From Numida meleagris (lineage: Eukaryota > Chordata > Aves > Galliformes > Numididae), in contig NC_034420.1 of the NCBI RefSeq assembly GCF_002078875.1, positions 2,913,814-2,977,813 on the forward strand: 64,000 nucleotides of DNA. Reading direction: 5' to 3'. A program made the position numbers and the translations under genes. The notes under the pieces were generated by a model, which was not told where the DNA came from, did no database searches, and saw only the letters and a list, made by a program, of their open reading frames with translations. Within the stretch, counting starts at the first letter, position 1; every line of letters begins with the position of its first letter. Below are positions 47,601 to 60,187 of this stretch, in pieces.

Positions 47601-50600
47601 TGACTGCAGGCTCCCCAGGGCATGTATCTACCTTACGTAAAAACTTTTACAAGCTCACTTGTGAAGTCAAGAAACTGGTGCAAAATGGCTCTGTCATGAG
47701 GCAGCATCTGGATTGTCCAAAGCAAAAGATCAGCGGAAGGTTTTCTTTCACCATAAGTAGTCTAACTCTGAAGAGCAACGCTCTTTGAGCTCACAGCTAC
47801 GGAAAGTGCCCCATTACACCATGCACAAAGGACCAGGAAGGATCCAGGGCACATTGGCTCCAAGAGGCACACTTCCCTAAATGAAGAGCCTTTGGCAGAA
47901 GGCTGTCACATTCAGAAACTGTCTGAAATGACAATCTTAAACTGTAAAATATCTTAAACTGTAAGATATTTTAAATTTTTCTAACATAAATCAACACTGT
48001 GCTACTGAAATCTGGCCAGCTCGTGCCCCGAAGCACTAGCTATCCAGTGCCCCAACCTCCCATTCCATCCCCACTGGTGGCCTGAAGGCCATTCATTACC
48101 AGGAGAGGAATTCTCTCCCTTCTGTCACTGTTACCTCTGCCAAGAACGATGACAAGCATGAGGAGAGCACGTATTTTCCAAAAGACATTGGATATGCACT
48201 GCCAAGTGAATTTTCATCAATCACTAATGAATAATATGAGGGAAGGACCTTCTAGTAGCACAGGCACAGAGCACAGAGCATCCAACGTTCAAGTAAGTGA
48301 CCGTATGTAATGATTTTTCTTGAGATAAGGTAAACACCATATGTGACCAAATGCAGAGCATCAGCTTGCAGCCAGAAGAAGGGCTGGTAGGAAAATTGAT
48401 CAGTCACGCCCCAGACCTTGTATCTGAGATGTGGGGAGGCTTCTGCAATCCCCTCTGTAACTCATGTTCATGCCAAGAATGCCCAGGGGCTGTTTGGGTT
48501 GTGAAAATGTGGGTTCAGTCTGTCTGAACCCAAATCAACCAACACCGTCCCCCTCCCCGCTCCAACCTAAGAATCTGCAACAACTTGCTCATCTGTGAAC
48601 ATGACCGAGAGCTACCAGCAACCCAAGCATGATGCAACCCGTATAAAACCTGCCATGAAACCAGACTGAAAAAATTAAAAGAAAAATGAAAACCTGGATG
48701 TCTAAATTATTTACCGAAATCTCTCTGTTGCACTAAGCTGTGACGCCCAGAGGACAAGAGGAGCAAGGACTGTGAGAGCAAGGCTGCTCTGTGTGCCTGC
48801 TGCACGTGGCCTGCACTGACGGATGGCTCCAAATCCCCGCCGAGTGCACAGTAATTATGGGAAGGCAGCGTGCACCCGCATTAATTGTGGCAGCCAGCAG
48901 AGCCAGAGTGATTCACTGCTGTTCGTGGAGCTCTCACGGCTGGCAGAAAAGGAAAGCCTTGAGCCATGCACAAAATGAAGCTCTTTATATACGTTGTTGC
49001 TTTCAAAGACATACATAAACAAAGTCCCCGCAAGGGTAAATGTCCTCCATAACTCTGCTCTTGATGTGAGCAAACCTATTTCATGAGGACATGCATGTTA
49101 ATACTGAGCGTATCTCAGCATCCAAACAGGGCTCTTAAACGTTTCAGAGAAGGTGGAGGAGATGGGTCTTTATTAAAAATATTTCCTATATGCAGTAACA
49201 CAGAGGCCTCCTGCAGTCTAGCAGCTATGTCTTTGGTCCTGTTGTAGAAAGAAAAGAACACTGGTCATTAAAAAAACACCCTGTGTTTCTAGGTAAGCAG
49301 CTCAGATTAAATCAAATGAGCATGGGAAATGTGAAAGCAATAAGAGAAAAGCAGAATACGCCATTCTTGATCTGCAGACCCAAGTTTCAAATTGTCTTTT
49401 GATTGATGGTTCTTTTTTTTGTGTCTTTTTCCCACCACCAAGTGATTAAAAGCCGGAGAGGGAGGCTCTGCGGGCAGATGCCGACGTGATTCACTGCTGG
49501 AAGCAGCGTGGCTGCTGAGCACTGTGCCGCAGCCCAGCACCCGCAGCAGGATGAGCAGCACGGCTCTCAGCCTTCTGTGTCCCCCCCCAGCCTGTGCTCA
49601 GCCATGTCACAAGTGCAGCTGAACTCCAATTCTAGGCAGAAGAGTTCATTTCCAACACTTTCTAGCAGCATCAGACTCAGCCTGCTGCAGATCTCCCCAA
49701 GCCCTCACCCATGAATGCACTCATGCTGGCAGAACCTTAAAAGAAGTAATCCCGTGAAGCAGCTGCTGAAGTTTCACTTGCAATTAAGATTTGTGCAGAA
49801 GGAACTGGGGCCGCTGTGATTTCTATTCGTGGCATGTCTTAGAAGAAGTCAAATTAAAACCCTGATCATTAAGGGGCTGATAGCTCCCATAATCACATGC
49901 ATCACTCCGTATTAGCTGCAGAGAGCAGCATGACTCACTGGCTAGCAGAGGTAGAGCTGCTCAAAACACAGGAAAACTTCTATCCAAAGAGAATTTCCTG
50001 AGATGTGCATTTACTTTAGAGAAAGCATTAATTCCAAACAAATCACTTCTATAATTTGTGCTGTCAATACAAGAACTTTCTTCTAAGTCTTTTCATCATG
50101 CACTCCTCTGAATTTCCTTCCTGGCTCACCTACAGTGCATCAATTCGGAATTCAAAAGAACCACATCTACCTCTATTTTTCACAGAGTATGTACGTGTTT
50201 TAGGCGTTGATGAGTTCGACAGATTGATCTATTTGACCAGAACAATCTTAAAACAAACATTACGATATCATTTCTCCAGGCACCTGTCCCCCGTACGGCC
50301 ACTCTTCTGTGTGACAGAAGGATCCGTCCTCGACGGAGAAAACCCACGCACTTACGGGACTAGCACACGTTTGAACAGGGTTTTTAAGGTCTTTTTAGGT
50401 CAGAAAAGTGAAATGGAATAGTAGAGATAATTGCAGTGTGCACTGAGGGGTCGGGTTGTCTCATAGAGTTCATTTCATGAAGACCGCAGTGCTAAAATGG
50501 GGCAGCTTTGCTCTAGGAAGAGCAGCCAGCTAGACTGGCAATTTAATGCAAGCGGTGGCAGGTCACAGCCCTGCTGCAGAGCAGCTCACCACTGGAAGGC

Positions 50601-53600
50601 CTGCTGCCTTCAGAAAGAGCTCCTTTTAGATACAGACCTGGTCCAAACTGGAGAATTTAGCTCAAGACTAAAATTGATAAGTGGTCAGGCTGGAAAAGGT
50701 GACACTTCTAAGCTTAGGACAGCTTAGACTGAGGTTTAATCGTGGTAACCTCAGATCTCTCATTTGAAAGATTTTTCCTAACACTGGTGATTTTTAATGT
50801 AGCTGCAAGCTGAGACATCTGCCACAAGAATTTCCATTCCTGCTCTCACTTCCCTAGGGCTCAGTTTGAAGAAGAGAGACTTCCAGTGCTCTGCAGACCT
50901 TTGACTTTTTTCTCCTTTCCAGTGTGCAAGAGTGCAGCAGAGCACAGGGAGGGATGCGGCCCATCTATCTCTAAGTACAGGACAAGGGAGAGCACTGCAG
51001 AACAAGGGAGCCAAAATGAAAGCCCTGGGCTGTTGCATACAAACACCAGAACGCACAGAGCATGCATGTGTGAGCAATTTGCTCCAACAGAGGACGCTGA
51101 CTAGAGCCATGCAATAGCTGGGTGCTCTCAGTGGGGCCGGCCCTGCATTGCACAGCAATGGGCACGGTGCTGGAGCTGTGCTGTCAGCTACATCTGTCCA
51201 TTCCCTTGTATGACACCCTCATGGAATAGGCGTGAACATCAGAGAAGTGTAAAAAGCTGCAGTTTGCTATTTTATTAACAGAAATGTTGTATTTTACACT
51301 ACTATTTGCTCAAGCTCCACGACTTCCACATAAAGGCAGTTTGCTTCCCACGGCTCAGAGAAGCTTCACTGACACAAAATAATCTTGATCAATATTTGTG
51401 ATACCAGTAGCATATGGTGTAAGAAGACACTGCAATTATTGCTTTTTTTTTTTTTTAAGATTACTTTCTGCTGCTGTATTTTGGGTGGAAGTCTTCATTT
51501 AAGCCTAAGCTTTAAAAACAAGAACAAAATACAACAAATCTCCAAAATCTTTACAGTCTCGGGGATGGCATGCCAAGACTTGCAGCTTTATATTGCACAT
51601 TCTGCTTCCAAAGGCTACACCTGAGCTAACAACTTCCTCTTGGTGCCACTTGGTATCAGCTTGCTTTTCAGAAATGCTCACTCTCAACATGCATCCAAAA
51701 GTTGTGCAGCCTCCCTGGAGGGGCCACAGAACCTGGCCTTGCACCGGGAGAACGGCAGCACAGCAAAGCCAAGCAGCTGCCTGCCGAGTGCCCCAGCGAG
51801 GAGCATTTTTTCAGCTTTCTGTCTTTCCACTTGGCTTTCACAACCTCAGGGGTTAAATTTAGCCCTCCCATAGCTCACCGTGGGGCTGCCTGATTTATCA
51901 CAGGGCGGTCAGGACATTATTTTTCCAACCTGCTTTGGTGAAGATGTTCCCTGAACTGTTAATGCAGAGTGCAGACCAGCTGTGTGCACTCTCACACAAT
52001 GCTAGCATGGAAATTCCTTGTCAAGCTTTAAACCTGAATTCAGTGTGACAAACAGCGGACTGCAGCCCCTGGGCTCTCTCGTGGCTCTCCCTGAGGCCAC
52101 CCTGTCTGTTCCTGTGCTGTCAGGGGCCAGCTGGACCATGCTGGTGCTGGCCACCTTCCCCAGCATGGAGGAGCACAGGGACTGTGGGCTGAGCTGCGGT
52201 CAGTTCCTGGGGACCCTGGAGAGGGATAAATCCCAGAAAGCAGCAGTACCTCTGTGAATTCCAGTGCTCAGCACTAGGTGGGCAAGGAATTCCAGCCAGC
52301 TAGCAGGCGGGCTCAATGCAAGGGCAAGCTGCCAAAGCACCAGGACTTTACATATGCCCATGACGATTCATTTGAATTCTGCTGGCGATTTTACAAGGGA
52401 GCATCAATTCTGAAATGGCTGTACTCCTTATGAATGACTAAACACAGCGCTACCTGAACTCAGGTGCAAAAACGTATAGCTTTATAAAATTACCTATGCT
52501 TCCAATTATCTCAGCAGTACAGAGTGACCATGCGGAGGGCTGTCTGCAGCCCTGTGAACATCACAGTTATTGTCAGATTTTAAGATTCTTCCACCCTGCA
52601 TACCCAGTGTCCTACCTCACCACCTCGCTGACAACACAGTGCCACACACACACACGCTCTTGCAGCCAAGACCTTGCTGGCACACCTATGACACCAAGCA
52701 TGGCTTAGCCTGTCCTCCCACACACACATTGTGCTGCTGAAGGAGTTTCTCCAGAGCCTGCTGTCCTGCACCACCCATGTTCCCCCTAAGCATTTGCAGC
52801 CACACAGAGACCTCCTCCACAGCCCCGGGTTCATCTCGTGATGGATATCTGGTGCTCCCATGCTGGGTCCTGGCACTGTGCAGCCCCAGGTTCCTGACAC
52901 AGCAGGGCCAACTTCCCAGAGGTGCCACCACAGGAAGAAGCCCTGCAGCTCCTACAAAGACACCTTATGGCAAGGACCTCGCATGCATCTTTTTACTGGG
53001 CTTTCTCTCACGGCTTATGCAGACATACTCTTATCTATGTTAATTTGGTCTCTTCCAGTCTAATTGCAACCTTTTATGTAAGTCTCATTAAGATCTTACC
53101 TTCCGTGGGATATTTATAGTCCCAGTGTCCCCAGGCAAATCTGTAAGGAAACACATCAGGCATGGACGAAGTACCAGCAAACAAAAGAGCCCTTTCATTT
53201 CACACAGCACCAGATCACTGATCACCAGAAGCCCCACACTGAATTTTTTTGTGCTCAGTACTTAGTGAAACAATGCGCCAGGTTGCTTAAACTATACAAG
53301 CACTTCATGCCCTTTGAAAAATCCTGACTTCATTTCAGTCCAAAGAAAGATTTTGCTGGTAGCAAATACAACAACTGCAGGTCTGAAGACCAAGCGGTGA
53401 GAAACGCAGAAGTCTGGAATACAAACATGAGAGTATAACACTGCAGATATTTGACTCCTGAGAGCTACTAGAGACACACAGCACCAGGGAGCTGGTGGAA
53501 CCCCACTGACTGAAGGGTTTTGCAGAGGAAAGAATGCACAAGGGAGTATTACTGTGGAGAGAAAAAGGCCAAACTGAAGTGTGAAAGCTTTTGACTGGGT

Positions 53601-54879
53601 TTCCAAGGCAGAAGCTCAAGATTTCAGGCTTTGAAAAATTCTTTGTAATTACTGTGACACTGATGAAGTAATATAATAACTGGTTGCAAACCAATCCAGA
53701 AGTGTTGTTACCCACAGGGGTCAGTCACAGGTTGCGCAGCCTGAAGAGTTTGGAAGAATACGCAGGAATTTCAGTCCTGCACGAATGAATACCCCCTCAG
53801 CCTTCACAATGAAAACTGTTTTATATTCACCTCTCCACAGATGTAGTCTGAGATTTCAGAGACTCACACACTGAGCTCAGATATCACCAAGGTAATTACG
53901 TAGATGACCCAACACTGCAGCAAATAGCCTAAAGAAAACACTCAGATGAAGAATTTCTCTCCTGTGAACGCTTAGTAACAACCAACTTATTTCACTGGAA
54001 TCAGAACTGATTCACAAAAAAGCACAAAAGCCAAAAATAAGTGGCTAAATTTGAAATGAGTAATTGAAGCAGCTCCATTTCACCAAAATCATTTGGCATG
54101 TAACAGCGTTCTGTTTCATCACGAGTACTTTGCTTTCTCATTTAATTTAAATCCAGATCTGTCAGGTGTGCATGGGAAGAGAGAAGCTTCTACATTCTTC
54201 CTTTTTTTTTTTCTTTAGTGAAAGAGAGACTGAAATGAAAAATATTCAAATAGCACAAAGGAAACGAAATTTCTGGGACCAGCCAGGAACCACTCCAGCA
54301 TCAATGGCCTCAGACAACATGCACAGCCCCTCTACTGCCTTTAAACCACACAGGTTATAATATACACCAGAAAGTATAGGTAAATTGTCTGAACATAGAT
54401 ATTAAACACTTCCTCTTAGTATAGCCCAATGAGCAGCAGTGCAAATTGAAGTTTAGCAGGGTTAACTGAAGAGTAAAGACTCCAGAGCAGCAAGAAACAT
54501 TAACATTAAACTTCTCTATTACCAGAACATTACAGAAAAGGCTTTCCTTACAGAGAAAAGGAGAAAAAGTATAACCAGGAGCAGGGGACCACATGGCAGT
54601 GGTCAGTCAGAGACACTCACATGGATGAACAGGTTACAAATATTATTTAGGAAACAGAAATAGTTTTGCTGAAAGAAGTCGTGCTTTGAGCAGCTTATCC
54701 TGAAGGTGAAAGACAACCAGTTAACAGTAGCAAAGGCGGCAAGGTTTGTAAGAAAATGTAATGTCATTTGTTAGATTAACTGAACTCAGGCTAAAACCGT
54801 AAAGGGAATTGATGTGTTGGAGCATCCAGATCTTGTCTTATTTGCTGGTTACATTGGCTGGTCTTATAAAACACAGAAC
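47601..54879. other. Unique intron-like sequence
   Basis: No exon, RNA gene or transposon is recognised across 7.3 kb. It contains a T run (51443-51456), a CA run (52643-52655) and a short direct repeat ATCTTAAACTGTAA at 47934-47964. Confidence 0.45.
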
Positions 54880-55748
54880 TCCCCAAATCTTGTGTAGAGG
54901 CACTTCAGTGGGGCTGTTGGCAGCGTTACCTTCACCGAGGAGCCCTCTCAACATCCTTTGGGACAATTCTGAGATTTTCCCTGCTGTTTCCCAAAGTGAC
55001 TGCATTCCTTGGCCCTTCTCTGTCACATAGAAACCCATCCCCTTCCCCCACTGAATCTAGTTTAAAGCTCTGGTAGCCGGCCCAGCCAGCTTGCTTCCCA
55101 GAATGCTCTTGCCTCACCTGCTCAGTCGTGTCCTATCTGATGCCCACATACCCGACCCCTCGAAGGCCAACCCAAGATGACAGAACCCAAAGCCCTGACC
55201 ACCACACCATCCATGCAGCCAGTCATTCACCTGACCTGATCTCCTCCTTCTTTCTGGGTCCCAGCCGCCGACCAGGGGGACATAGGAGAACACTACTTGC
55301 ACTCCTGAGACCTCCAATGTCCTTCCAAGGGATGCAAAGTCTCTTTTAATGTTAGGTAGTTTCCTTGTCACAGCCTCCAGAGACCCAGCTTGAATGAGTG
55401 GATAGAAGCCATCCTGCTGTACCAGATCTGGAAGCCTCTTCTTGATGTCTCTAATATGCAGCCTCCACAGACAGCAGACCTCTCTGAAGAGACAATTCAG
55501 GCAGCAAATGGGAGCCTTAGTGCCTCTCAGCAAGGAGTTCTCAATTGCTAAGAGTCTTTGGCTTGTTTTGGTGGTACTAGTTCTAGCGTGGTTCCTTGGT
55601 TGGACCTGTTAGTTGCTTCCTGGGGCTTGACTGTTACCACACCCTCTCCTTTTCAGCTCCAGAACCTTGTATCTGTTGCTCAGGGGTAAATAAAAAAAAA
55701 AAAGATCCAAAATTCTGCCAGTGATACCAGCCTCAGAACCAGCTATGA
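54880..55748 (-). mobile_element. CR1 LINE 5' half: ORF1 with esterase domain, up to the start of ORF2
   Basis: Minus-sense order is LPLSNRYKVLEL (ORF1 N-part), a frameshifted piece, the SGNH esterase domain, then PTAPLKCLYT, which resembles the opening of CR1 ORF2 (PLKCLYTNARS). 3' truncation at ~54880 is unusual for a LINE and implies a later deletion or rearrangement. Confidence 0.9.
55114..55533 (-). pseudogene. CR1 ORF1 esterase (SGNH-hydrolase-like) remnant, long open frame
   Basis: 139 codons are open, starting within ENSLLRGTKAPICC, where functional CR1 ORF1 has GDSLLRGTEAPIC. The nucleophile serine is kept, while the Gly-Asp before it reads Glu-Asn. Then come REVCCLWRLHIRDIKKRLPD, IKRDFASLGRTLEVSGVQVV, VNDWLHGWCGGQGFGFCHLG and a final DRTRLS matching the catalytic DGxHLS block, where the histidine position is Arg. 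Known: CR1 ORF1 proteins carry an esterase-like domain needed for efficient retrotransposition. Inference: an inactive remnant, since the Gly-Asp, HVGTND and His positions are lost. It is not a host lipase or esterase gene. Confidence 0.88.
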
Positions 55749-56110
55749 TCAGACGGGTCCGCCTGTTCCTTTCAGTATAATTCCCTGCAACTGGAAGGAC
55801 AGAGGAAAACACTACCTGTCCTCAACCTTCAACCCAGTGTCCCAGGGCCCTGAAGTCTCTTCTGATTGCCCTTGCACTTCTCACAATTTCATTCTTGCCT
55901 ACATGAAAAACCAATAAGGGACAATAATCTGGGCACTTCCAGGCTAGGAAGTTTCCCAGTTCCATCTTTCAGATGGGCCCCAGGCAGGCAGCAACCTTCC
56001 CCTCAAGGTGGGTCTGGTCAGCGTATCAGAGCCTCCATTCCCCTCAGAAGGGCATCACCCAACACAACAGCCCTTCTTTTTCTCCTGACAGATGTGGTTG
56101 TGATCCACAA
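55749..56110 (-). mobile_element. Second CR1 ORF1 fragment, head to tail with the first
   Basis: In minus sense: ITTTSVRRKRRAVVLGDALL at 56104 (GDS changed to GDA, the nucleophile lost), a frameshifted middle, FHVGKNEIVRSARAIRRDFR (block with HVGTND normally), one stop, then VVFSSVLPVAGNYTERNRRT. There the text switches to an earlier part of ORF1. So this region of ORF1 occurs twice in the same orientation. Confidence 0.87.
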
Positions 56111-57563
56111 TCTTCTTTTTAATGAGATACACTTCTTACCTCATCGAGATGATGCAGCCTACGGGGAGATTAGCAGAATGTCCTCACGGACATGTTCGAG
56201 GCCTATAAATGTTAATGCTGTATTTTCCACAGAAGTCTTTTGATAAACTTCTCCATGAATATTCCAGGCATGACTGCTATTACGGCCACATTTCCCCACT
56301 CAATTGCTCAGTTTCATTTCATGATGAACAAGTAACTACCTAGGGATTTCTGGCAGCTTAGTGTTGTTCTAACCCGTAGCTCTTGTAATTAGCTCCAAAT
56401 GCTGTTTTCATGAAGCTGTATTGATGTAACCTAGAGTCCCCAGTTGTTTTCTATACTTGGCCCATCATTTTAATGCTAGAGAACGTTAATATATAAGTGG
56501 CATTAAAATTGCAACAAGTGGCTGCCTGGATGTTTTCCAGGTACGTCTTAGAAAAGGGAAGGTGTTAAATGTTCTGCGCCTGAGAGCGCTCCGATTTCAT
56601 ATCCCATGGAATACAGCTGTAGCTTGGTGCTCACTAGCACTGGCTTTGCTCCACTGGCTTTCCAGGCAGGATGGCTTCAGATGGTGGAGCTCATGGTGTG
56701 AACAGCCATCACACCTCGCACAGGTCAGCTTCTCCTGAGAGACTGGTGGTGGGCACCAGCACTATGTTTGTAGTTTTGCACTTCTCAGTTCAAAGCCTAT
56801 TTACTGTCCGAGTGCCTCGCTGATAGGAGGATATCACCAGAAGAAACAAAACACAATTTAAAGGTGATTCTGAGAGTGAAATACCTGCAAGTAGGATTTC
56901 ATATTCAGTACGGATACAAAAGCCCCCACACTGAGCCAGGTGCCAGAGGAAACTGTTGGCAGAATGAGTGACATCTGACCATCATCATCATCATCATCAT
57001 CCAAATTCATTTAGGGCGTTCCTCAGTCTAGCAGCCCTAACAGATCATCCATATATTCTTTCTATAAGTGCATATATTCATGTAAGTGTACATTCATGTA
57101 TCTATATCTATATATGTAGGTATTCTCTGGACCACATTAGCCCAAAAAGCTATTTTGCTCACAAAGCTATTTTGCCTACAAGAGAGATCGTATGATTAAT
57201 GGGTTCTCAGGGGAGGGTTTTGTCTTAATTGCTGCCCTGTTTGGTGACACTGTGCAGGCGTTGTGCTCTGCTGTCTGCATGTCCAGGTGGGAAAAACAGC
57301 ACAAGTTGTGGGGCGGGGGAGATTTGCGCCCATCCCCTTGGTTCCCAGAGACACACCTGGCAGCGTCCTGGCTGTGTACATTGATCCCTTTGGAAGAGAA
57401 CAGTCACAAAAGTGGAGAGAGAAAAAGTTTACTATAGGTGAAGTGCCTTAATCCCATCCTGACTGTGGGCTCCTGCTGTAAAATCACATACAGTGATTAT
57501 TTCAGGATTAACCACGATGAGTTCCATGAGTGCTGCCCTGAGCTTTCTTACTACCCAGCACTG
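56111..57563. other. Unique intron-like sequence
   Basis: AT-rich; contains a (ATC)n microsatellite at 56980-57001 and an AT-rich TATCTATATCTATATATG patch at 57098-57116. No exon recognised. Confidence 0.45.
56980..57001. repeat. (ATC)7 microsatellite
   Basis: Perfect ATC repeats, about seven units. Confidence 0.97.
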
Positions 57564-57643
57564 TCCCTGTTCATTGCAGAAGAGCTGGACTAGATGGCCT
57601 TCAGAGGTCCCTTCCAGCTCTAGGGATTCCATGTTTCTGTGAT
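57564..57643 (+). mobile_element. CR1 LINE, 3' tail fragment
   Basis: AGAGCTGGACTAGATGGCC, then TTCAGAGGTCCCTTCCAGCTC and a degenerate tail ATTCCATGTTTCTGTGATT. Only ~80 bases remain. Confidence 0.78.
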
Positions 57644-59315
57644 TGGAAAGGCCCTACAGCCCTGAAGAGATCTGAAAGCAGTAGGTTACCTGCAGCAATA
57701 TGGTTACACAGCCTCCACAGACTTTCTTGATGATTTAGTCCGCTGAGGCAGGAATGAAGAAAAGCAATGTATCAGTTAATGATTGGTTTCCAGTTTAATT
57801 TCGGTTTTCCTTTCAGGAAGGTGAGTTATAAACCTGGATGACTGGACACACTTGGTAACAAGAACTCCAGCATCCCCTGGGGTGACTGCTGGACAAGTGC
57901 ATCAAGGCAGCAAGCGCCTGCTGCAGTCTTTGCTGCTGCCATGTGCAATGCGCTGCCACGCAGAGGATGCTGAGGGCTCTCCTCGCTGTTCTGCTGTTGC
58001 CTGAAGTCACTGGAAAGTTGTTAGACCACTTTAATTTGTACACTATTGATAAGCATTTAATGTTAATGAAATGTTACTGCTGAGTAATTCTGGCAGATGA
58101 AACTCAGTTAGCTTCTTGTGCATCTCATCTATTTAGTGCTAAATGTTTGGTCTTATTTTCTTTATGCTCTGGGAAGTCAGATCCGGATAAAAAACTTCTG
58201 CATCTCAAATAAAATTATTTAGGAAGTTATGCAAATTTCTCTGTAAATGCTTGCCTTTGTGTTTCACATCAAGCTCTGCCCAGGGGCATTCATCCTGTCA
58301 GGATGGAAATGCAAGGTGTAGGCTGCTCCAGGTGCCTGTATGCACGTAACACCCACACTGAAGGAGGCAGCTCTCATCTCTACCAAACGATTTAAGCAAA
58401 GGCATTGAACAGAGATCTTACACAATCCCACAGGTAGGGAAGGGCTTCACAACACTGATGGATGAGGGGTCTCTAATTCTGCTGTCCTCTGGATACTGAA
58501 TTAAGAGCACATGTGTGCGTCCTGCACCATGACCAACATTCCAGATGGCCACTGATTTCCATTACATGCAACACCAAAACTGCAGCGGCCACCAGAAAGC
58601 ACAGACAAGCCCAAAGGAAGGAAGTATAAAACATACCATGCCCAGTGGTTCAGAGGCCTGAGCCCCGTGGCCACCGGGCTGGGCTAGAAGCAGGCAGCAG
58701 GCCTGGCAGGCTGCTCCGTACTCCCACCCGTACAACTCCCACCACACTGGGCCGGAGGAGGAGACTTTGGTTTTACTGTTTCTCACGTTGAAGGGATGTG
58801 CACAAAGCTGAGAAGACGCACAAAAATCAAAGCTGTTCCTCTTCTCAGATTCCTATTACATTCATCTAAATGCAGATATCGGAGTTACCACCTCTTCTGT
58901 TTGACTTGCCTGTGAAATGAAAGCAAGGCTTTCAGCTCTTACTGCTCTGTATGTCTGGGTGGCAGCTAACAAGTTATAATGTTGTGAAGAAGGAAGTTAA
59001 CAGCCATTCAGTCTTTGCAGGAAAAATAAACAGAGACCATTAGGGTGAAAAAAAGAAAGAAAATAAAGAGGGAGGAGGCACTGCCTTTGCATTCCTCTCA
59101 AATTTATTCCCTAATGGATTTCAACAGACATTTGGTACCAGTTTGTCAATACTTTATGTTTATGGTTGGCTGATAAATTATTAGGCTTACCCAATGCCTG
59201 GCAACTATCAATTAACACTCAGAATTACTAGATAACTAGATTTACTTGATATGCCTTAATTTGATTGATGATCAGAAGCTTAATGTGAGCTGGCAATGAG
59301 TGCTTGTAGCCCGGA
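57644..59315. other. Unique intron-like sequence
   Basis: AT-rich stretches at 58055-58265 (with an ATGCAAAT octamer near 58230) and 59090-59275. No exon or transposon recognised. Confidence 0.45.
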
Positions 59316-59412
59316 CAGCCAACCCCATCTGGGGCTGCATCGAAAGCAGCGTGGCCAGCAGGTCAGGGAGGGGACTGTCCCCCTCTGCTCCACTGTTGTG
59401 ACCCCCAGGGTA
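59316..59412 (+). mobile_element. CR1 LINE, internal RT C-terminal scrap, plus orientation
   Basis: GGACAGCCAACCCCATCTGG, GGCTGCATCGAAAGCAGCG and GGCCAGCAGGTCAGGGAGG match, in plus sense, the CR1 RT region coding for KANxILGCI and SRSREV. It has neither the tail nor the 5' part and abuts a minus-oriented CR1. Confidence 0.72.
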
Positions 59413-60168
59413 CCTGCATTTCCCCGGCACAACTTGAGGCCATTCCCTCTCATCCTATCGCCAGTTACACAAGAGATGAGGCTGAACCTCACATTGCCAC
59501 AACCTCCTTTGTTGTAGAGAGCTTTAAGGTCTCTCCTGAGCCTTTTCTTCCTCAGACTGAACAATCCCAGCTCCCTCAGCCGCTCCCCATAAGGCCTGTG
59601 CTCCAGACCCCTCACAGCTTTGCTGCCCTCCTCTGAACATGCTCCAGGGCCTCCATATCTTTTTTGTAGTGAAGAGCCCAAAACTGAACCCAGTACTCAA
59701 GGTACAGCCTCACCAGTGCTGAGTACAGAGGGACGATCACTTCCCTGCTCCTGCTGTCTGCACTATTTCTGATACAAGCCAAGATGCCATGGACTTTTTG
59801 GCCACCTGGGCACACTGCTGGCTCATTTTCAGCTAAGCATCAACCAACATCCCTAGATCTTTTTCCTCCACACAACCTTCCAGCCACTCTGCCCCAAGCC
59901 TGTAGCATTGCCTGGAGTTGTTGCGGCCAAAGTGCAGGACCCGGCACTTGGTCTTGTTGAACCTCATCCCATTGCCTTCAGCCCAGAGATCCAGCCTGTC
60001 CAGATCTCTCTGTAGGGCCTTGCTACCCCCAGGCAGATCGACACTTCCTGCCAGCTTGGTGTCATCCACAAACTTTGAGGGTGCTCTCAATCCCCTCATC
60101 CAGGTCATCAATAAAGATATTGAACAGGACAGGATACCAATACCAACGCCTGGGTAACACCACTCATG
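59413..60168 (-). mobile_element. CR1 LINE, RT fragment with both ends missing
   Basis: Minus sense runs from the SGVTQA / PVQYLY region (motif before FVDD) through [20 protein letters not shown] and [19 protein letters not shown] to GNGLKLCRG, stopping where the 3' ~200 bases should begin. Same subfamily as the 17.06-kb copy. Confidence 0.95.
59440..60130 (-). pseudogene. CR1 reverse-transcriptase fragment with intact FVDD box
   Basis: 60111-59833 reads open: [12 protein letters not shown] (motif C, both aspartates kept), [40 protein letters not shown] and DLGMLVDA. After a break come [40 protein letters not shown] and [15 protein letters not shown] (59815-59612), then [20 protein letters not shown]. 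Only a few frame breaks exist, so decay is mild. Motif A and the rest of the palm are absent, so it is inactive. Confidence 0.93.
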
Positions 60169-60187
60169 ACTGGGTAGGTCAATGATA

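Noticed and set aside
47198..47788. 196-residue plus-strand frame as a gene
   Set aside because: Most of it overlaps the LTR at 47104-47600, and the sequence is LTR, not protein-coding.
55114..55533. A host esterase or lipase gene
   Set aside because: The motifs and flanks are those of CR1 ORF1, key catalytic positions are altered, and ORF2-start text follows it.
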